Shown: positions 1 to 6,642, numbered from the stretch's first letter. The stretch is 7,670 bases of DNA from Promethearchaeota archaeon (GCA_016839385.1 JAEOUK010000504.1:1-7670); one strand, 5' to 3'. Notes: a model not told the origin generated them from the sequence alone. A program made the numbers and translations.

Positions 1-164
1 CCCGGAAAGTTAATCCATTCATATAACACAACGGTCCAATCTACTGCAAAAATCGCGCCAAATAATAATATATTGATACACACCACAAAAAGAACCCAAT
101 TGAGACGGTTTTCTTTTATTGGTTGATCAAATTTTCCTAATTTTTCATTTGTATTGTCATTCAT
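1..164 (-). CDS. Partial membrane protein of unknown function (N-terminal 54 residues)
   Basis: An open frame starts at ATG 164-162 on the minus strand and runs off the left edge without a stop. The first 20 or so residues are polar and charged. They are followed by a hydrophobic stretch at about residues 23-41 (beginning NWVLFVVCINILLFGAIF), which looks like one transmembrane helix, and then by an aromatic-rich segment (W43, Y48, W50). A charged cytoplasmic leader before the first helix is typical of a multi-pass membrane protein, but only the N-terminus is visible and I do not recognise the family. Upstream of the ATG is a weak GTGAG that could act as a ribosome binding site. The gene is divergent from the M24 peptidase. 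The protein-like composition and the helix make it likely to be real. Confidence 0.6.
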   Translation of the reverse strand, partial: MNDNTNEKLGKFDQPIKENRLNWVLFVVCINILLFGAIFAVDWTVVLYEWINFP

Positions 165-263
165 ACTCACTTGGTCGATATAGAGATTTAAAAACATATC
201 AATCAATCATGCTAAGAAAAACAGTTATGAAGATTTTTCAACTATGTGCTCCAAATACTGTTT
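165..263. promoter_or_regulatory. Divergent intergenic region between the membrane protein and the M24 peptidase
   Basis: This is 99 bases of AT-rich sequence between two divergent start codons. TTTAAAAAC at 187-195 is the best TATA-like element for the rightward peptidase gene and would give a leader of roughly 50 bases. No good ribosome binding site precedes the peptidase start. The assignment rests on composition and geometry only. Confidence 0.35.
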
Positions 264-1418
264 ATGGAAAAATTCAAACCAATAACTGATGAGAAATTCA
301 CGAAAATTATTGACTTTCTCCATGAGACTAATATAGACTTCTTAATGATTAATGATAATGAAGTAACTCGAAATGTTAACATGCAATATCTAACAGGACA
401 TCCGCAAGATGCTACGGTATATGTTACACAAAAAGGAGAAACCTATCTGGTACCTTGGGATATTCCATTGGCAAATAAATATGCTATTGCGGATGAAATT
501 TTCGACATGCAGAATTTTGAAAAAAATCAAATGAAATTTATGCAGTTTCTCCTCAGTGAGAAAATACAGAAAAATGAGGTTACAATCGGGGTCCCATATT
601 CCCATTCATATGGTTCATACTTGATGCTCAAAAACAATGCACCTAATTTAAAGCTGTTTCCTGAACCGCATAAAATTTCTATGTTATTAGATGATTTACG
701 TACTACAAAGTCGGCTCAAGAACTTGACCTCTTGCGAGAAGCAGCGAATATTGGAAACAAAGCCATTCCCGAAATTGAAAAATTCGCTCAAAATGCGACT
801 GATGAAACTGAAAATGATCTAAGTATTATGGTTAGAAAGAAAATGATCGATTTGGGTGCAATTGATGTCGCTTTTGATGCATTGGTAGGTAATACTACTA
901 GATCACATCAAATACATTGTTTTCCATTAGCCAGCACTGAAAAACTTGCAATTCCTGGATTAGCTATAATAGATTTTGGTGCAAACTATAAAGGATATCG
1001 TTCCGACATTACGGTGCCCATGAGTTTTGGAGAATTAGATGAGAAGCAGAAACAAATTCGAGAATTAACCCGAAAAGCATATGAAGCAGCTATTGAAGTG
1101 CTTGATGTGAATGTTCCCCTATATAAAGTTCATGAAGCAGCGATTAATGAAATTGAAAAAGAAGGATTCCAAATGCCACATTCTCTGGGACACGGAATTG
1201 GACTAGCAACTCATGACGCTCCCAGTGTAGCTGGAAAACCCAAAGATCCTGTATATCTACAATATTGGAAGGAAGTGAAAGCGGAAAATGGAATGGTATT
1301 CACTATCGAACCTGGGGTATATGTTGAGGGTTTAGGTGGTCAACGCTTAGAAAACGATGTCATCATTTGGAATGATAAAGTGGAAATTATAACAAAATCA
1401 CGGTTTATAACTGTGTAA
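264..1418 (+). CDS. M24 family metallopeptidase (Xaa-Pro aminopeptidase / prolidase type)
   Basis: This is a cytoplasmic metallopeptidase of the creatinase/prolidase (M24) family, predicted to remove or cleave residues next to proline in peptides. The 384-residue protein has a creatinase-type N-terminal domain (about residues 10-140, containing TGHPQDATVYV) and a C-terminal pita-bread catalytic domain (about 150-384). All five expected metal ligands are visible: D237 (IIDFGA), D248 (RSDIT), H310 (LGHGIG), E349 (FTIEPGVYV) and E363 (RLENDV). H317 in THD matches a second conserved histidine of the family. An active two-metal enzyme is therefore expected, but peptide specificity (aminopeptidase versus dipeptidase) cannot be read from sequence. 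I chose ATG 264. A GTG at 246 in the same frame would add six residues (MLQILF) with no homology value and no ribosome binding site. There is no signal peptide. The gene stands alone, convergent with actin, and stops with TAA. Confidence 0.92.
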   Translation: MEKFKPITDEKFTKIIDFLHETNIDFLMINDNEVTRNVNMQYLTGHPQDATVYVTQKGETYLVPWDIPLANKYAIADEIFDMQNFEKNQMKFMQFLLSEKIQKNEVTIGVPYSHSYGSYLMLKNNAPNLKLFPEPHKISMLLDDLRTTKSAQELDLLREAANIGNKAIPEIEKFAQNATDETENDLSIMVRKKMIDLGAIDVAFDALVGNTTRSHQIHCFPLASTEKLAIPGLAIIDFGANYKGYRSDITVPMSFGELDEKQKQIRELTRKAYEAAIEVLDVNVPLYKVHEAAINEIEKEGFQMPHSLGHGIGLATHDAPSVAGKPKDPVYLQYWKEVKAENGMVFTIEPGVYVEGLGGQRLENDVIIWNDKVEIITKSRFITV

Positions 1419-1505
1419 TTCTCTTTTTCCTAAAACTCGCTGTTTAGGATTAATCTTTTTATAATAAGAAATAAGGAAAAATAGATTGATTTTATTGTTA
1501 GTTTC
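1419..1505. terminator. Convergent terminator region with a 7-bp hairpin
   Basis: The 87 bases lie between the 3' ends of the peptidase (plus) and actin (minus). A perfect inverted repeat, TCCTAAA (1428-1434) and TTTAGGA (1443-1449) with an 8-base loop, is followed on the plus strand by TTTTT at 1456-1460. Another T-run sits right after the peptidase stop (1424-1428). For the leftward actin transcript, AAAAA at 1477-1481 reads as a T-run soon after its stop codon. Archaeal termination relies mainly on T-runs, so the region can plausibly stop transcription from both sides. Confidence 0.5.
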
Positions 1506-2651
1506 TTAGAAGCATCGGTGGATTACGCTTGCACCTAATTCTTTGTATTCACGTCGGGATACCCACATTCTTTGGAATGTTTTCAAGGATGCTAGGATAG
1601 ATCCTCCAATCCATACAGAATACATACGCTCAGGTGGCGCAATAACTTTTACTTCTACACTTTCCGCGACTTGTTGTTTGATTTCGCGAGTTAAACGTTC
1701 CTTCAAACCAGGATACATTGTAGAACCACCAGATAATACAATGTTTGCATATAAGTCACGTCGCAAGTCGACGTCACAGCTCTTAATAGAGTTGCATAAT
1801 ACATCATCTAAAGGCTCCAACTCTTTTCCAATCACAGATGGATTGAAGAAGCACTCTGGTGCAAGGAATCGCTCTACACCAACAGTAATGGTTTCACCGT
1901 CGGGTAACATGTACACTTTCTCGTTGCCGGAAATTTTCTTTGAAAGCATGATTTCTTTCTCTGGGTCTAATGCAACGTAACAAAGTTTCTCTTTAATATC
2001 TCGAACAATTTCTTTTTCTGCGGATGTTGTGAAACTAAATCCTTTCTGTCGTAGTAATCGTTGTAGGTAAGTGGTAATGTCTCGTCCTGCTAAGTCTAAT
2101 CGGGCAATTGCGTGGGATAATGCAAAACCTTCGTAGATTGGCACAACGTGGGATACACCGTCACCAATGTCTAATACACAACCAGTGGTACGACCAGATG
2201 CATATAAAGACAGTACTGCTTGCATTGCTACGTATATCGCGGGAGTGTTAAAGGTTTCGAACATAATTTCAGCCATACGTTCACGATTTGGACGTGGGTT
2301 CAATGGTGCCTCAGTTAATAAAACTGGATGTTCACTAGGATCTACACGTAAATCTGTGTAGAACGTATAATGCCAGATTTTCTCCATGGCTAACCAATCT
2401 TCAATGATACCATGCTCAACAGGGAACATTAACTTTAGAACACCTTTTAGTTGAAGGGCTTCTTCACCAATATAGTATTCTCGAGTGTAGTGCTCTACGT
2501 CAGTCATAATTGAAGTGTATTTTGGATATCCAATTAAAGTGGGGAAAACTGAGCGCGGTTGGTCCTCTCCCGCAAACCCGTTCTTAGAAATACCGGTACC
2601 GTTGTCGACTACTAAGGGTTTCGCCGACAAAAAATCTTGATCTTCTGCCAT
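1506..2651 (-). CDS. Actin (Asgard actin / lokiactin family)
   Basis: This is a cytoskeletal ATPase expected to bind ATP and polymerise into filaments, a eukaryote-type protein known among prokaryotes in Asgard archaea. The 381 residues align along their whole length with eukaryotic actin (375). The phosphate-1 loop is [15 protein letters not shown] (D16, K23). [16 protein letters not shown] and [14 protein letters not shown] follow. The phosphate-2 loop is [17 protein letters not shown] (D161, D164). SGGSTMYPG binds the adenosine side, and [20 protein letters not shown] is near the C-terminus. Residues equivalent to actin Q137 (Q144), H161 (H168) and H73 (H80) are present, so ATP hydrolysis should be retained. 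Differences are a 5-residue longer N-terminus, a D-loop about two residues longer with changed sequence (residues 44-58), and HRCF at the end instead of HRKCF. The ATG at 2651 has AGGT seven bases upstream. A TATA-like box lies at 2681-2690, and the 181-base gap to phosphofructokinase suggests separate transcription. The stop is TAA. Confidence 0.97.
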   Translation of the reverse strand: MAEDQDFLSAKPLVVDNGTGISKNGFAGEDQPRSVFPTLIGYPKYTSIMTDVEHYTREYYIGEEALQLKGVLKLMFPVEHGIIEDWLAMEKIWHYTFYTDLRVDPSEHPVLLTEAPLNPRPNRERMAEIMFETFNTPAIYVAMQAVLSLYASGRTTGCVLDIGDGVSHVVPIYEGFALSHAIARLDLAGRDITTYLQRLLRQKGFSFTTSAEKEIVRDIKEKLCYVALDPEKEIMLSKKISGNEKVYMLPDGETITVGVERFLAPECFFNPSVIGKELEPLDDVLCNSIKSCDVDLRRDLYANIVLSGGSTMYPGLKERLTREIKQQVAESVEVKVIAPPERMYSVWIGGSILASLKTFQRMWVSRREYKELGASVIHRCF

Positions 2652-2680
2652 AATAATAACCTACACTTTCGGTTTTGGAT

Positions 2681-2690
2681 AATATACTAA
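2681..2690 (-). promoter_or_regulatory. Probable TATA box of the actin gene
   Basis: On the minus strand this reads TTAGTATATT. It is centred about 34 bases upstream of the actin ATG. With the usual archaeal spacing of about 25 bases to the start site, the leader would be only some 9-10 bases long, with AGGT at 2662-2659. The position fits a short-leader archaeal promoter, but TATA-like strings are common in DNA this AT-rich. Confidence 0.45.
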
Positions 2691-2721
2691 TTATTATCTT
2701 ACGTTTGTGTTGGCAAATCTC

Positions 2722-2746
2722 ACCTAAATGATCTAGGTTGTTTAGG
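2722..2746. repeat. Nested inverted repeats upstream of the actin promoter
   Basis: Two overlapping palindromes occur here: ACCTA (2722-2726) with TAGGT (2734-2738), and CCTAAA (2723-2728) with TTTAGG (2741-2746). They sit about 35-60 bases upstream of the actin TATA-like box and about 90 bases after the phosphofructokinase stop. They could be an operator for actin, part of a terminator for the upstream gene, or chance in AT-rich DNA. The outer arms are the same as those of the hairpin downstream of actin at 1429-1448. Confidence 0.3.
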
Positions 2747-2759
2747 AATTTTTTATCGG

Positions 2760-2784
2760 AGAGAAATCTGATTTTCGATTCTCT
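2760..2784 (-). terminator. Possible imperfect hairpin after phosphofructokinase
   Basis: On the minus strand AGAGAATC (2784-2777) pairs with GATTTCTCT (2768-2760), with one bulged T and an 8-base loop. It lies about 50 bases past the phosphofructokinase stop codon. T-rich stretches lie between the stop and the hairpin. It could end or stabilise the upstream transcript. The pairing is A/U-rich and no long T-run follows directly, so confidence is low. Confidence 0.25.
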
Positions 2785-2832
2785 TTAAATAGTCCAAAAA
2801 TGTGACATAGAATAATAAAGTTAAAAAGTGGA

Positions 2833-4044
2833 TTAGATATAGTATTTTTCTTTACTTTTATGCTTGACTTCAACCATTGCATCCCTAATTTTAACAAGGT
2901 CTGAGTCGGGTCTAACATATTTCTTTTTTGAACCAACTTCGATGTCTACAGACCGAATTTGAGTTCCTTGAAGACTCGCCATTTTTCCGTACGTTCCTTC
3001 TCCTATTAATGTCATTGCATGATAACCATATCTTAACCCAGTTATACGATCATAGACATTTGGAGTACCAGCTCTCATAGTATGCCCTAATACTACCGAA
3101 CGAACCTCGAAATTAGTGTGATACTTATTAAATGTTTCTTCTAAATCCTTAGTTTTCCGAATTTGCTTTGCAATTTTATCTGCAATCTTTAAGGCATGGA
3201 GTGCGGGGTGTCCAAACGAATCTCGGGGAAGATTGTGAATATCTTCTGCAGATACAACAGTAAAATCTCTCTCAAGGGATTCCATGCTCGGATAAGCACC
3301 TTCTGCACAAGCGATAATATGGTATGTGTAACCCGCTTTAACTCTTTCTCGTAAAACATCAATCACATCGCGTTGGAAGTCAAAAGGGGTTTCTGGGAGT
3401 AAGATTATATCTGCTCCAGAAGCTAGCCCACTAAAAAGCGTTAGCCACCCAGCATCTCGCCCCATAATTTCAACAACAAATATTCTTTGATGGCTATGAG
3501 CAGTAGTCGTTATACTATCCAATGAGTTACTTGCAAGTTGTGCACTCGAAAAGAATCCAAAAGTGTAATCTGTACCTGCAAGATCGTTATCTATAGTTTT
3601 GGGACATGCTACAACTTTTGCTTTAGTATATTGAAACATAGCAGCTCCCACTCCACAAGTATCATCCCCCCCGATAATAACCATTGCATCTAATCCCAAA
3701 AGATCCATCTTTTCTTTTAGATCTAATGCAATTTCTTTACGTAAATCCTCTTTTTCTTTCGGATCATTAGTCTGGGTAACCGCTTTAAACGGGTTGGATC
3801 GTGAAGTATATAAAATCGTTCCACCTCGTGTATGAAGATCATCAAGTTCTCCAATGTCCAATTTTTCTAGGTAGTGATCTTTGATTTCGAGAATTTCCTC
3901 TTTAGGGAAAGTGAAAATTTTCCATCCTTGTTTTATTCCAATTACTTCTACATCTTTTAATTGGTAGGCACGCAACAACACTCCATAAATTGTTGCATTA
4001 AGACCGGGAGCGTCTCCTCCACCAGTTAATATTCCTACTATCAA
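2833..4044 (-). CDS. pfkA: 6-phosphofructokinase, probably pyrophosphate-dependent type
   Basis: It phosphorylates fructose 6-phosphate to fructose 1,6-bisphosphate, the committed step of glycolysis, in the cytoplasm. The 403-residue protein is a PfkA-family enzyme. It opens with GILTGGGDAPGLNA (residues 4-17), then GGDDT (125-129), PKTIDND (148-154, catalytic base D152), MGRDAGW (194-200), ADIILLPETPF (211-221) and LGHTMRAGTPNVYDR (319-333). The residues that decide the phosphate donor in this family are D128 and K149, where ATP enzymes such as E. coli PfkA have glycines (104 and 124). Asp plus Lys is the pyrophosphate-type pair, and about 400 residues also fits that group. This is inference; some close relatives use ATP. 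The start must be TTG 4044: an in-frame TGA lies at 4053-4051, no in-frame ATG exists, and a GTGATG stands eight to nine bases upstream. It probably follows the ZPR1-like gene in one transcript (74-base gap). Confidence 0.93.
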   Translation of the reverse strand: MIVGILTGGGDAPGLNATIYGVLLRAYQLKDVEVIGIKQGWKIFTFPKEEILEIKDHYLEKLDIGELDDLHTRGGTILYTSRSNPFKAVTQTNDPKEKEDLRKEIALDLKEKMDLLGLDAMVIIGGDDTCGVGAAMFQYTKAKVVACPKTIDNDLAGTDYTFGFFSSAQLASNSLDSITTTAHSHQRIFVVEIMGRDAGWLTLFSGLASGADIILLPETPFDFQRDVIDVLRERVKAGYTYHIIACAEGAYPSMESLERDFTVVSAEDIHNLPRDSFGHPALHALKIADKIAKQIRKTKDLEETFNKYHTNFEVRSVVLGHTMRAGTPNVYDRITGLRYGYHAMTLIGEGTYGKMASLQGTQIRSVDIEVGSKKKYVRPDSDLVKIRDAMVEVKHKSKEKYYI

Positions 4045-4051
4045 TTGTCTT

Positions 4052-4057
4052 CATCAC
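4052..4057 (-). promoter_or_regulatory. Ribosome binding site supporting the TTG start of phosphofructokinase
   Basis: On the minus strand GTGATG ends seven bases before the TTG at 4044-4042. GTGAT matches the 3' part of the archaeal Shine-Dalgarno consensus (GGAGGTGAT). An ATG embedded in it (4054-4052) opens a different reading frame. Because the phosphofructokinase frame has a stop at 4053-4051, TTG is the only usable start that keeps the first beta strand and the GGGDAPG loop. Confidence 0.5.
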
Positions 4058-4118
4058 TATATGATTGAAATTAAGAAGAAAAATATAGGGAATGTAAAGA
4101 GTTTTGTTATTCTTCACT

Positions 4119-4697
4119 TTAGGATATAGGATCAAAATGGAGGGTATCCTCTTTGCTACTGATAATGTAACTTCCTCCACTATCATCAGTCAAAATTAAT
4201 GTGAAATCTAAAGTTCCATTTTTGCATTTAGTGAGAGTATCGAGTGTACTTTTAACTTTTGTATATTCATGTTCATCTTTGGAGTATTGAGGTAGCATAA
4301 AATTCGTCCATTTGATCATGCGATTGAGTATACCTTCCACGTTTGTGATAAGGTACTCTGCAGCTCTCCCCGGTTCTATTTCAAAATCAGCCTCCGGTAA
4401 CGTAATAATTCCAGTAGGGCTACGAAATATCTTCGCAGTTAAATCTCCTTCCTTAACATGAAGGGTATATGTACCGGGTTGAAATGCACTACTTAATGGG
4501 ATCACATCCGAACGTCTAAAAGAACATTTTTCGCACTCCATCAATAAAATCAGAATTTCTTCTTTGTCCGGTAACTGATGTAAGGTACGGTTTATCTTGA
4601 TTTTCCCTTCTTTACAGCGAGGACAAGTCACTTCTTGCATTTCGGGTAAGCTATATTTTTCATGTATTGTGGATTTTTTTTCCCTTGGCTTTCCCAT
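4119..4697 (-). CDS. ZPR1-like zinc-finger protein
   Basis: This 192-residue protein matches a single ZPR1 repeat unit. A C4 zinc finger is formed by CPRC (C25, C28) and CEKC (C55, C58). After it come the beta-sheet domain with GTYTLHVKEGDLTAKIFRS and the family patterns EIEPG and ITNVEGILNRM. Near the end is DDSGGSYII, the counterpart of the DDPxGNSYI signature of ZPR1. Eukaryotic ZPR1 has two such zinc-finger/beta modules and has been linked to receptor binding and to folding of elongation factor 1A. Archaea carry single-module relatives of uncertain role, so no function beyond the family is claimed. The N-terminus is lysine-rich and there are no membrane segments. The ATG at 4697 is preceded by AGGTGG six to seven bases upstream. 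It is divergent from the por operon and followed in the same direction by phosphofructokinase. The stop is TAA. Confidence 0.88.
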   Translation of the reverse strand: MGKPREKKSTIHEKYSLPEMQEVTCPRCKEGKIKINRTLHQLPDKEEILILLMECEKCSFRRSDVIPLSSAFQPGTYTLHVKEGDLTAKIFRSPTGIITLPEADFEIEPGRAAEYLITNVEGILNRMIKWTNFMLPQYSKDEHEYTKVKSTLDTLTKCKNGTLDFTLILTDDSGGSYIISSKEDTLHFDPIS

Positions 4698-4845
4698 TTC
4701 AAACCACCTATAATAATTTCAAGCTAAAATAGGTATTGAAGTTTTAGATTTTGAGATAAAACTTTATATGGATATAAAACTGATTTTGAATACACTAAAC
4801 TAGGAGTAAGTTTATTTTTATTTGAAGAAACAAAAGGTTTAGAAT
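4698..4845. promoter_or_regulatory. Divergent promoter region between ZPR1-like gene and por operon
   Basis: The 148 bases carry control signals for two oppositely directed transcripts. The best TATA-like element for the por operon is CTTTATATG at 4762-4770, or GATATAAAA at 4771-4779, giving a leader of about 45-55 bases. On the other strand CATATAAAG covers the same bases and could direct the ZPR1-like gene. The ribosome binding site of the latter (AGGTGG, about 4704-4709) is clear, whereas the gamma subunit has only AAGGT near 4834-4838. No obvious operator was found. Confidence 0.5.
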
Positions 4846-5439
4846 ATGACTCAAGCTGTATCAAGCACAAATGATCTAATCAACGTAGTAATTCACGGTA
4901 GAGGCGGTCAAGGGGCAATCACAGCTTCTAACTTGTTATGTGCATGTTCTTTTGAGGCGGGGTTTAAAGATGTTCTTGATATTCCAAAAATTGGTGCTGA
5001 ACGGCGGGGAGCACCAATCCAAGGTTTTGTAAGATTATCTCGCGACAAAGAAATTAAGATGTACACAGGAGTTCGAAAAGCTGATTATACAATAATATTT
5101 GATTATACTCTTCTCGATATTCCCTCTGTTGTGAGCAGTTTATCAGGAACTATTCTCATCAATGCACCTGAAAATGTGAATCTTGACTGTATAAATTCTG
5201 ATCTCGATGTGTGGATTGTGGACGCGACAGGAATCTCCATGAAAAATGATCTGCTAATTGCAGGCTTTCCCATACTAAATACTCTTCTGTTAGGCGCTTT
5301 TGCGAAAATAACAGGAATGTATTCATTAGACATTATGAAAAATGTATATAAAGATCGATTCGGGAAAAATTGGGAGAGAAATTACGTTGCTGCAGAAGAA
5401 GCGTATAATTCCGTGAAAAAAGTTGGGAGGAAAATTTAA
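4846..5439 (+). CDS. porG: Pyruvate:ferredoxin oxidoreductase, gamma subunit
   Basis: This is the gamma subunit of the four-subunit pyruvate:ferredoxin oxidoreductase, which converts pyruvate and CoA to acetyl-CoA, CO2 and reduced ferredoxin in the cytoplasm. The 197 residues carry the family glycine-rich motif HGRGGQGAITASNLL (residues 17-31) and IPKIGAERRGAPIQGFVRL (46-64). A nucleotide-fold core follows, with KADYTIIFD and the AGFPILNTLLLGAFAKITG segment near the C-terminus. Length and order match the archaeal and Thermotoga gamma subunit. It is the first gene of the operon. Its TAA overlaps the ATG of the delta subunit by one base (TAATG), indicating translational coupling. Gamma subunits of ketoisovalerate or 2-oxoglutarate enzymes are similar; assignment to pyruvate rests on the beta subunit. 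Confidence 0.93.
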   Translation: MTQAVSSTNDLINVVIHGRGGQGAITASNLLCACSFEAGFKDVLDIPKIGAERRGAPIQGFVRLSRDKEIKMYTGVRKADYTIIFDYTLLDIPSVVSSLSGTILINAPENVNLDCINSDLDVWIVDATGISMKNDLLIAGFPILNTLLLGAFAKITGMYSLDIMKNVYKDRFGKNWERNYVAAEEAYNSVKKVGRKI

Positions 5440-5777
5440 TGCCAGATTGGAAAAATATATGTAAAGATAAGGATACACGACCAAAAGTGCAACATTATGA
5501 ATCTTGGAAAGATCTACCCCCCATTCCAATATGTCTACCAGCCAATGCTAGTGATACGGGATCTTGGAGAACTGTGCGACCCGTACATAATTACGAAAAG
5601 TGCACGAAATGTGGTTTCTGTTATTTGTATTGTCCAGAAGGTGTTATTCATGAAGGTGAGGATGGATATTACCATGTAGATTATAATTACTGCAAGGGTT
5701 GCGGAATTTGTGCAAATCAATGTCCAGTGAAATGCATTTCTATGATTCGAGAAAGTGAAGCTCAGGGGGTCAATTAA
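5439..5777 (+). CDS. porD: Pyruvate:ferredoxin oxidoreductase, delta subunit (2x[4Fe-4S] ferredoxin)
   Basis: This 112-residue ferredoxin-like subunit passes electrons from the catalytic subunits to free ferredoxin. Two complete [4Fe-4S] motifs are visible: CTKCGFCYLYCP (C55, C58, C61, C65) and CKGCGICANQCP (C85, C88, C91, C95). A further Cys at 99 is outside the motifs. The N-terminal half has the usual delta-subunit linker with a WKDLPPIP segment and GSWRTVRPV just before the first cluster, which distinguishes it from a free ferredoxin. The ATG at 5439 is preceded by a strong GGGAGG (5425-5430). It overlaps the gamma stop by one base, and its own TAA ends one base before the alpha ATG. Confidence 0.95.
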   Translation: MPDWKNICKDKDTRPKVQHYESWKDLPPIPICLPANASDTGSWRTVRPVHNYEKCTKCGFCYLYCPEGVIHEGEDGYYHVDYNYCKGCGICANQCPVKCISMIRESEAQGVN

Positions 5778-5778
5778 A

Positions 5779-6624
5779 ATGGCAAAAGTAAAATCAGAAT
5801 TTGAGGGGGTTCATTTGCTAAAAGGTAATTTTGCAGCTGCATATGCTGCCCGAGCCGCTCGAGTACAAGTTGTAACAGCATTTCCTATTACTCCCCAAAC
5901 CTTAGTTGTAGAAAAAATTTCGGAACTCGTAGATTCGGGAAAAATGAATTGTGAATTTATCCGTATGGAATCCGAGCATTCCGTAATGGCAGCATTGGTT
6001 GGTGCTAGTATTGCAGGAACACGAACATTCACTGGAACTAGTGGTCAAGGCTTACTTTATATGGCAGAACCCGTTCATTGGGCAGCCGGTACCAGACTTC
6101 CGATGGTTATGTCGATTGCCTCTCGGGGAATTGCTCCACCGTGGAACATTTGGGCAGATTTTTCAGATGTAATGTCACAACGAGATTCTGGGTGGATGAT
6201 CCAGCTCAATTCCACACATCAAGAAATATATGATAGTGTGTTAATGGGATACAAAATTACAGAAGATAGGGATGTTATGTTACCATTAATGACGGCTTAT
6301 GGAGGATTTATTCTTAGTCATACCTCCAAGCCGGTCGATATGCCTTCTCAATCAGAAATAGACGCATTCCTGCCGGAGATCCCTGAAAAAGGATGGGACC
6401 ATATATTTCTCGATCCAGACCGCCCTATGATGCATGGAGCACTAGTTATGCCGGGAGATTTCTATCAAGAATTTCGTATGAAAATTCACCTTGCCCATTT
6501 ACGTGCAAAAGATAAAATCAAGGAAGTAACAAATGAATTCAATAAAAAATTTGGTAGAAATTATGGAAATGGATTATTTATACAGTACAGATCTTCTGAT
6601 GCGGAATACATAATTATTAATTGA
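5779..6624 (+). CDS. porA: Pyruvate:ferredoxin oxidoreductase alpha subunit, N-terminal part ending at an in-frame TGA
   Basis: The 281 residues contain the whole pyruvate-binding domain I of the alpha subunit, which contacts thiamine diphosphate and substrate. Visible motifs are GNFAAAYAARAA (16-27), TAFPITPQT (33-41, T38), RMESEHSVMAA (62-72, E64), GTRTFTGTSGQGL (80-92), SRGIAPPWNIW (115-125), RDSGWM (135-140) and GGFILSHT (175-182). The last residues, SSDAEYIIIN, are the first beta strand of domain II. A TGA follows and the same frame continues with the rest of domain II. A whole alpha subunit is about 390-410 residues, so this product alone is short by one domain. I chose ATG 5779, one base after the delta stop, with GGGGGT just upstream. 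A GTG at 5755 would add eight residues inside the delta gene and has no family support. Confidence 0.9.
   Translation: MAKVKSEFEGVHLLKGNFAAAYAARAARVQVVTAFPITPQTLVVEKISELVDSGKMNCEFIRMESEHSVMAALVGASIAGTRTFTGTSGQGLLYMAEPVHWAAGTRLPMVMSIASRGIAPPWNIWADFSDVMSQRDSGWMIQLNSTHQEIYDSVLMGYKITEDRDVMLPLMTAYGGFILSHTSKPVDMPSQSEIDAFLPEIPEKGWDHIFLDPDRPMMHGALVMPGDFYQEFRMKIHLAHLRAKDKIKEVTNEFNKKFGRNYGNGLFIQYRSSDAEYIIIN
6622..6624 (+). other. porA: In-frame TGA interrupting the alpha subunit gene
   Basis: Codon 282 of the alpha frame is TGA. On both sides the frame is preserved and family-like: AEYIIIN before it, GEIGKQ then MELTVDALRDE after it. In related subunits this place, right after the first strand of domain II, reads like AMGS or SWGS, so a Met or Trp is expected there. 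A TGG-to-TGA change is the simplest explanation. All 26 Trp codons in the genes of this window are TGG, and the seven other visible stops are TAA. Confidence 0.75.
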
Positions 6625-6629
6625 GGTGA
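6623..6629 (+). promoter_or_regulatory. Shine-Dalgarno-like GAGGTGA overlapping the TGA
   Basis: GAGGTGA is a seven-base match to the archaeal anti-Shine-Dalgarno complement (GGAGGTGAT). It ends 13 bases before the ATG at 6643, longer than the usual 5-10, and overlaps the TGA. It could allow ribosomes that stop at the TGA to restart on the C-terminal part. It could also be a chance result of coding for Gly-Glu. Confidence 0.35.
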
Positions 6630-6642
6630 AATTGGGAAGCAA

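Noticed and set aside
209..289. Short 26-codon ORF overlapping the peptidase start in another frame
   Set aside because: It has no ribosome binding site or recognisable protein features and overlaps the real gene; probably chance.
1543..1980. 145-codon open frame on the plus strand inside actin
   Set aside because: It is antisense to a fully conserved actin gene, with low-complexity composition and no family resemblance; a shadow frame.
2742..2936. 64-codon minus-strand frame across the end of phosphofructokinase
   Set aside because: It overlaps the conserved C-terminus of the enzyme in another frame and has no domain; a shadow frame.
5755..5778. GTG 5755 as alpha start
   Set aside because: It would place the start inside the delta gene and add eight residues without family support; ATG 5779 has its own ribosome binding site.
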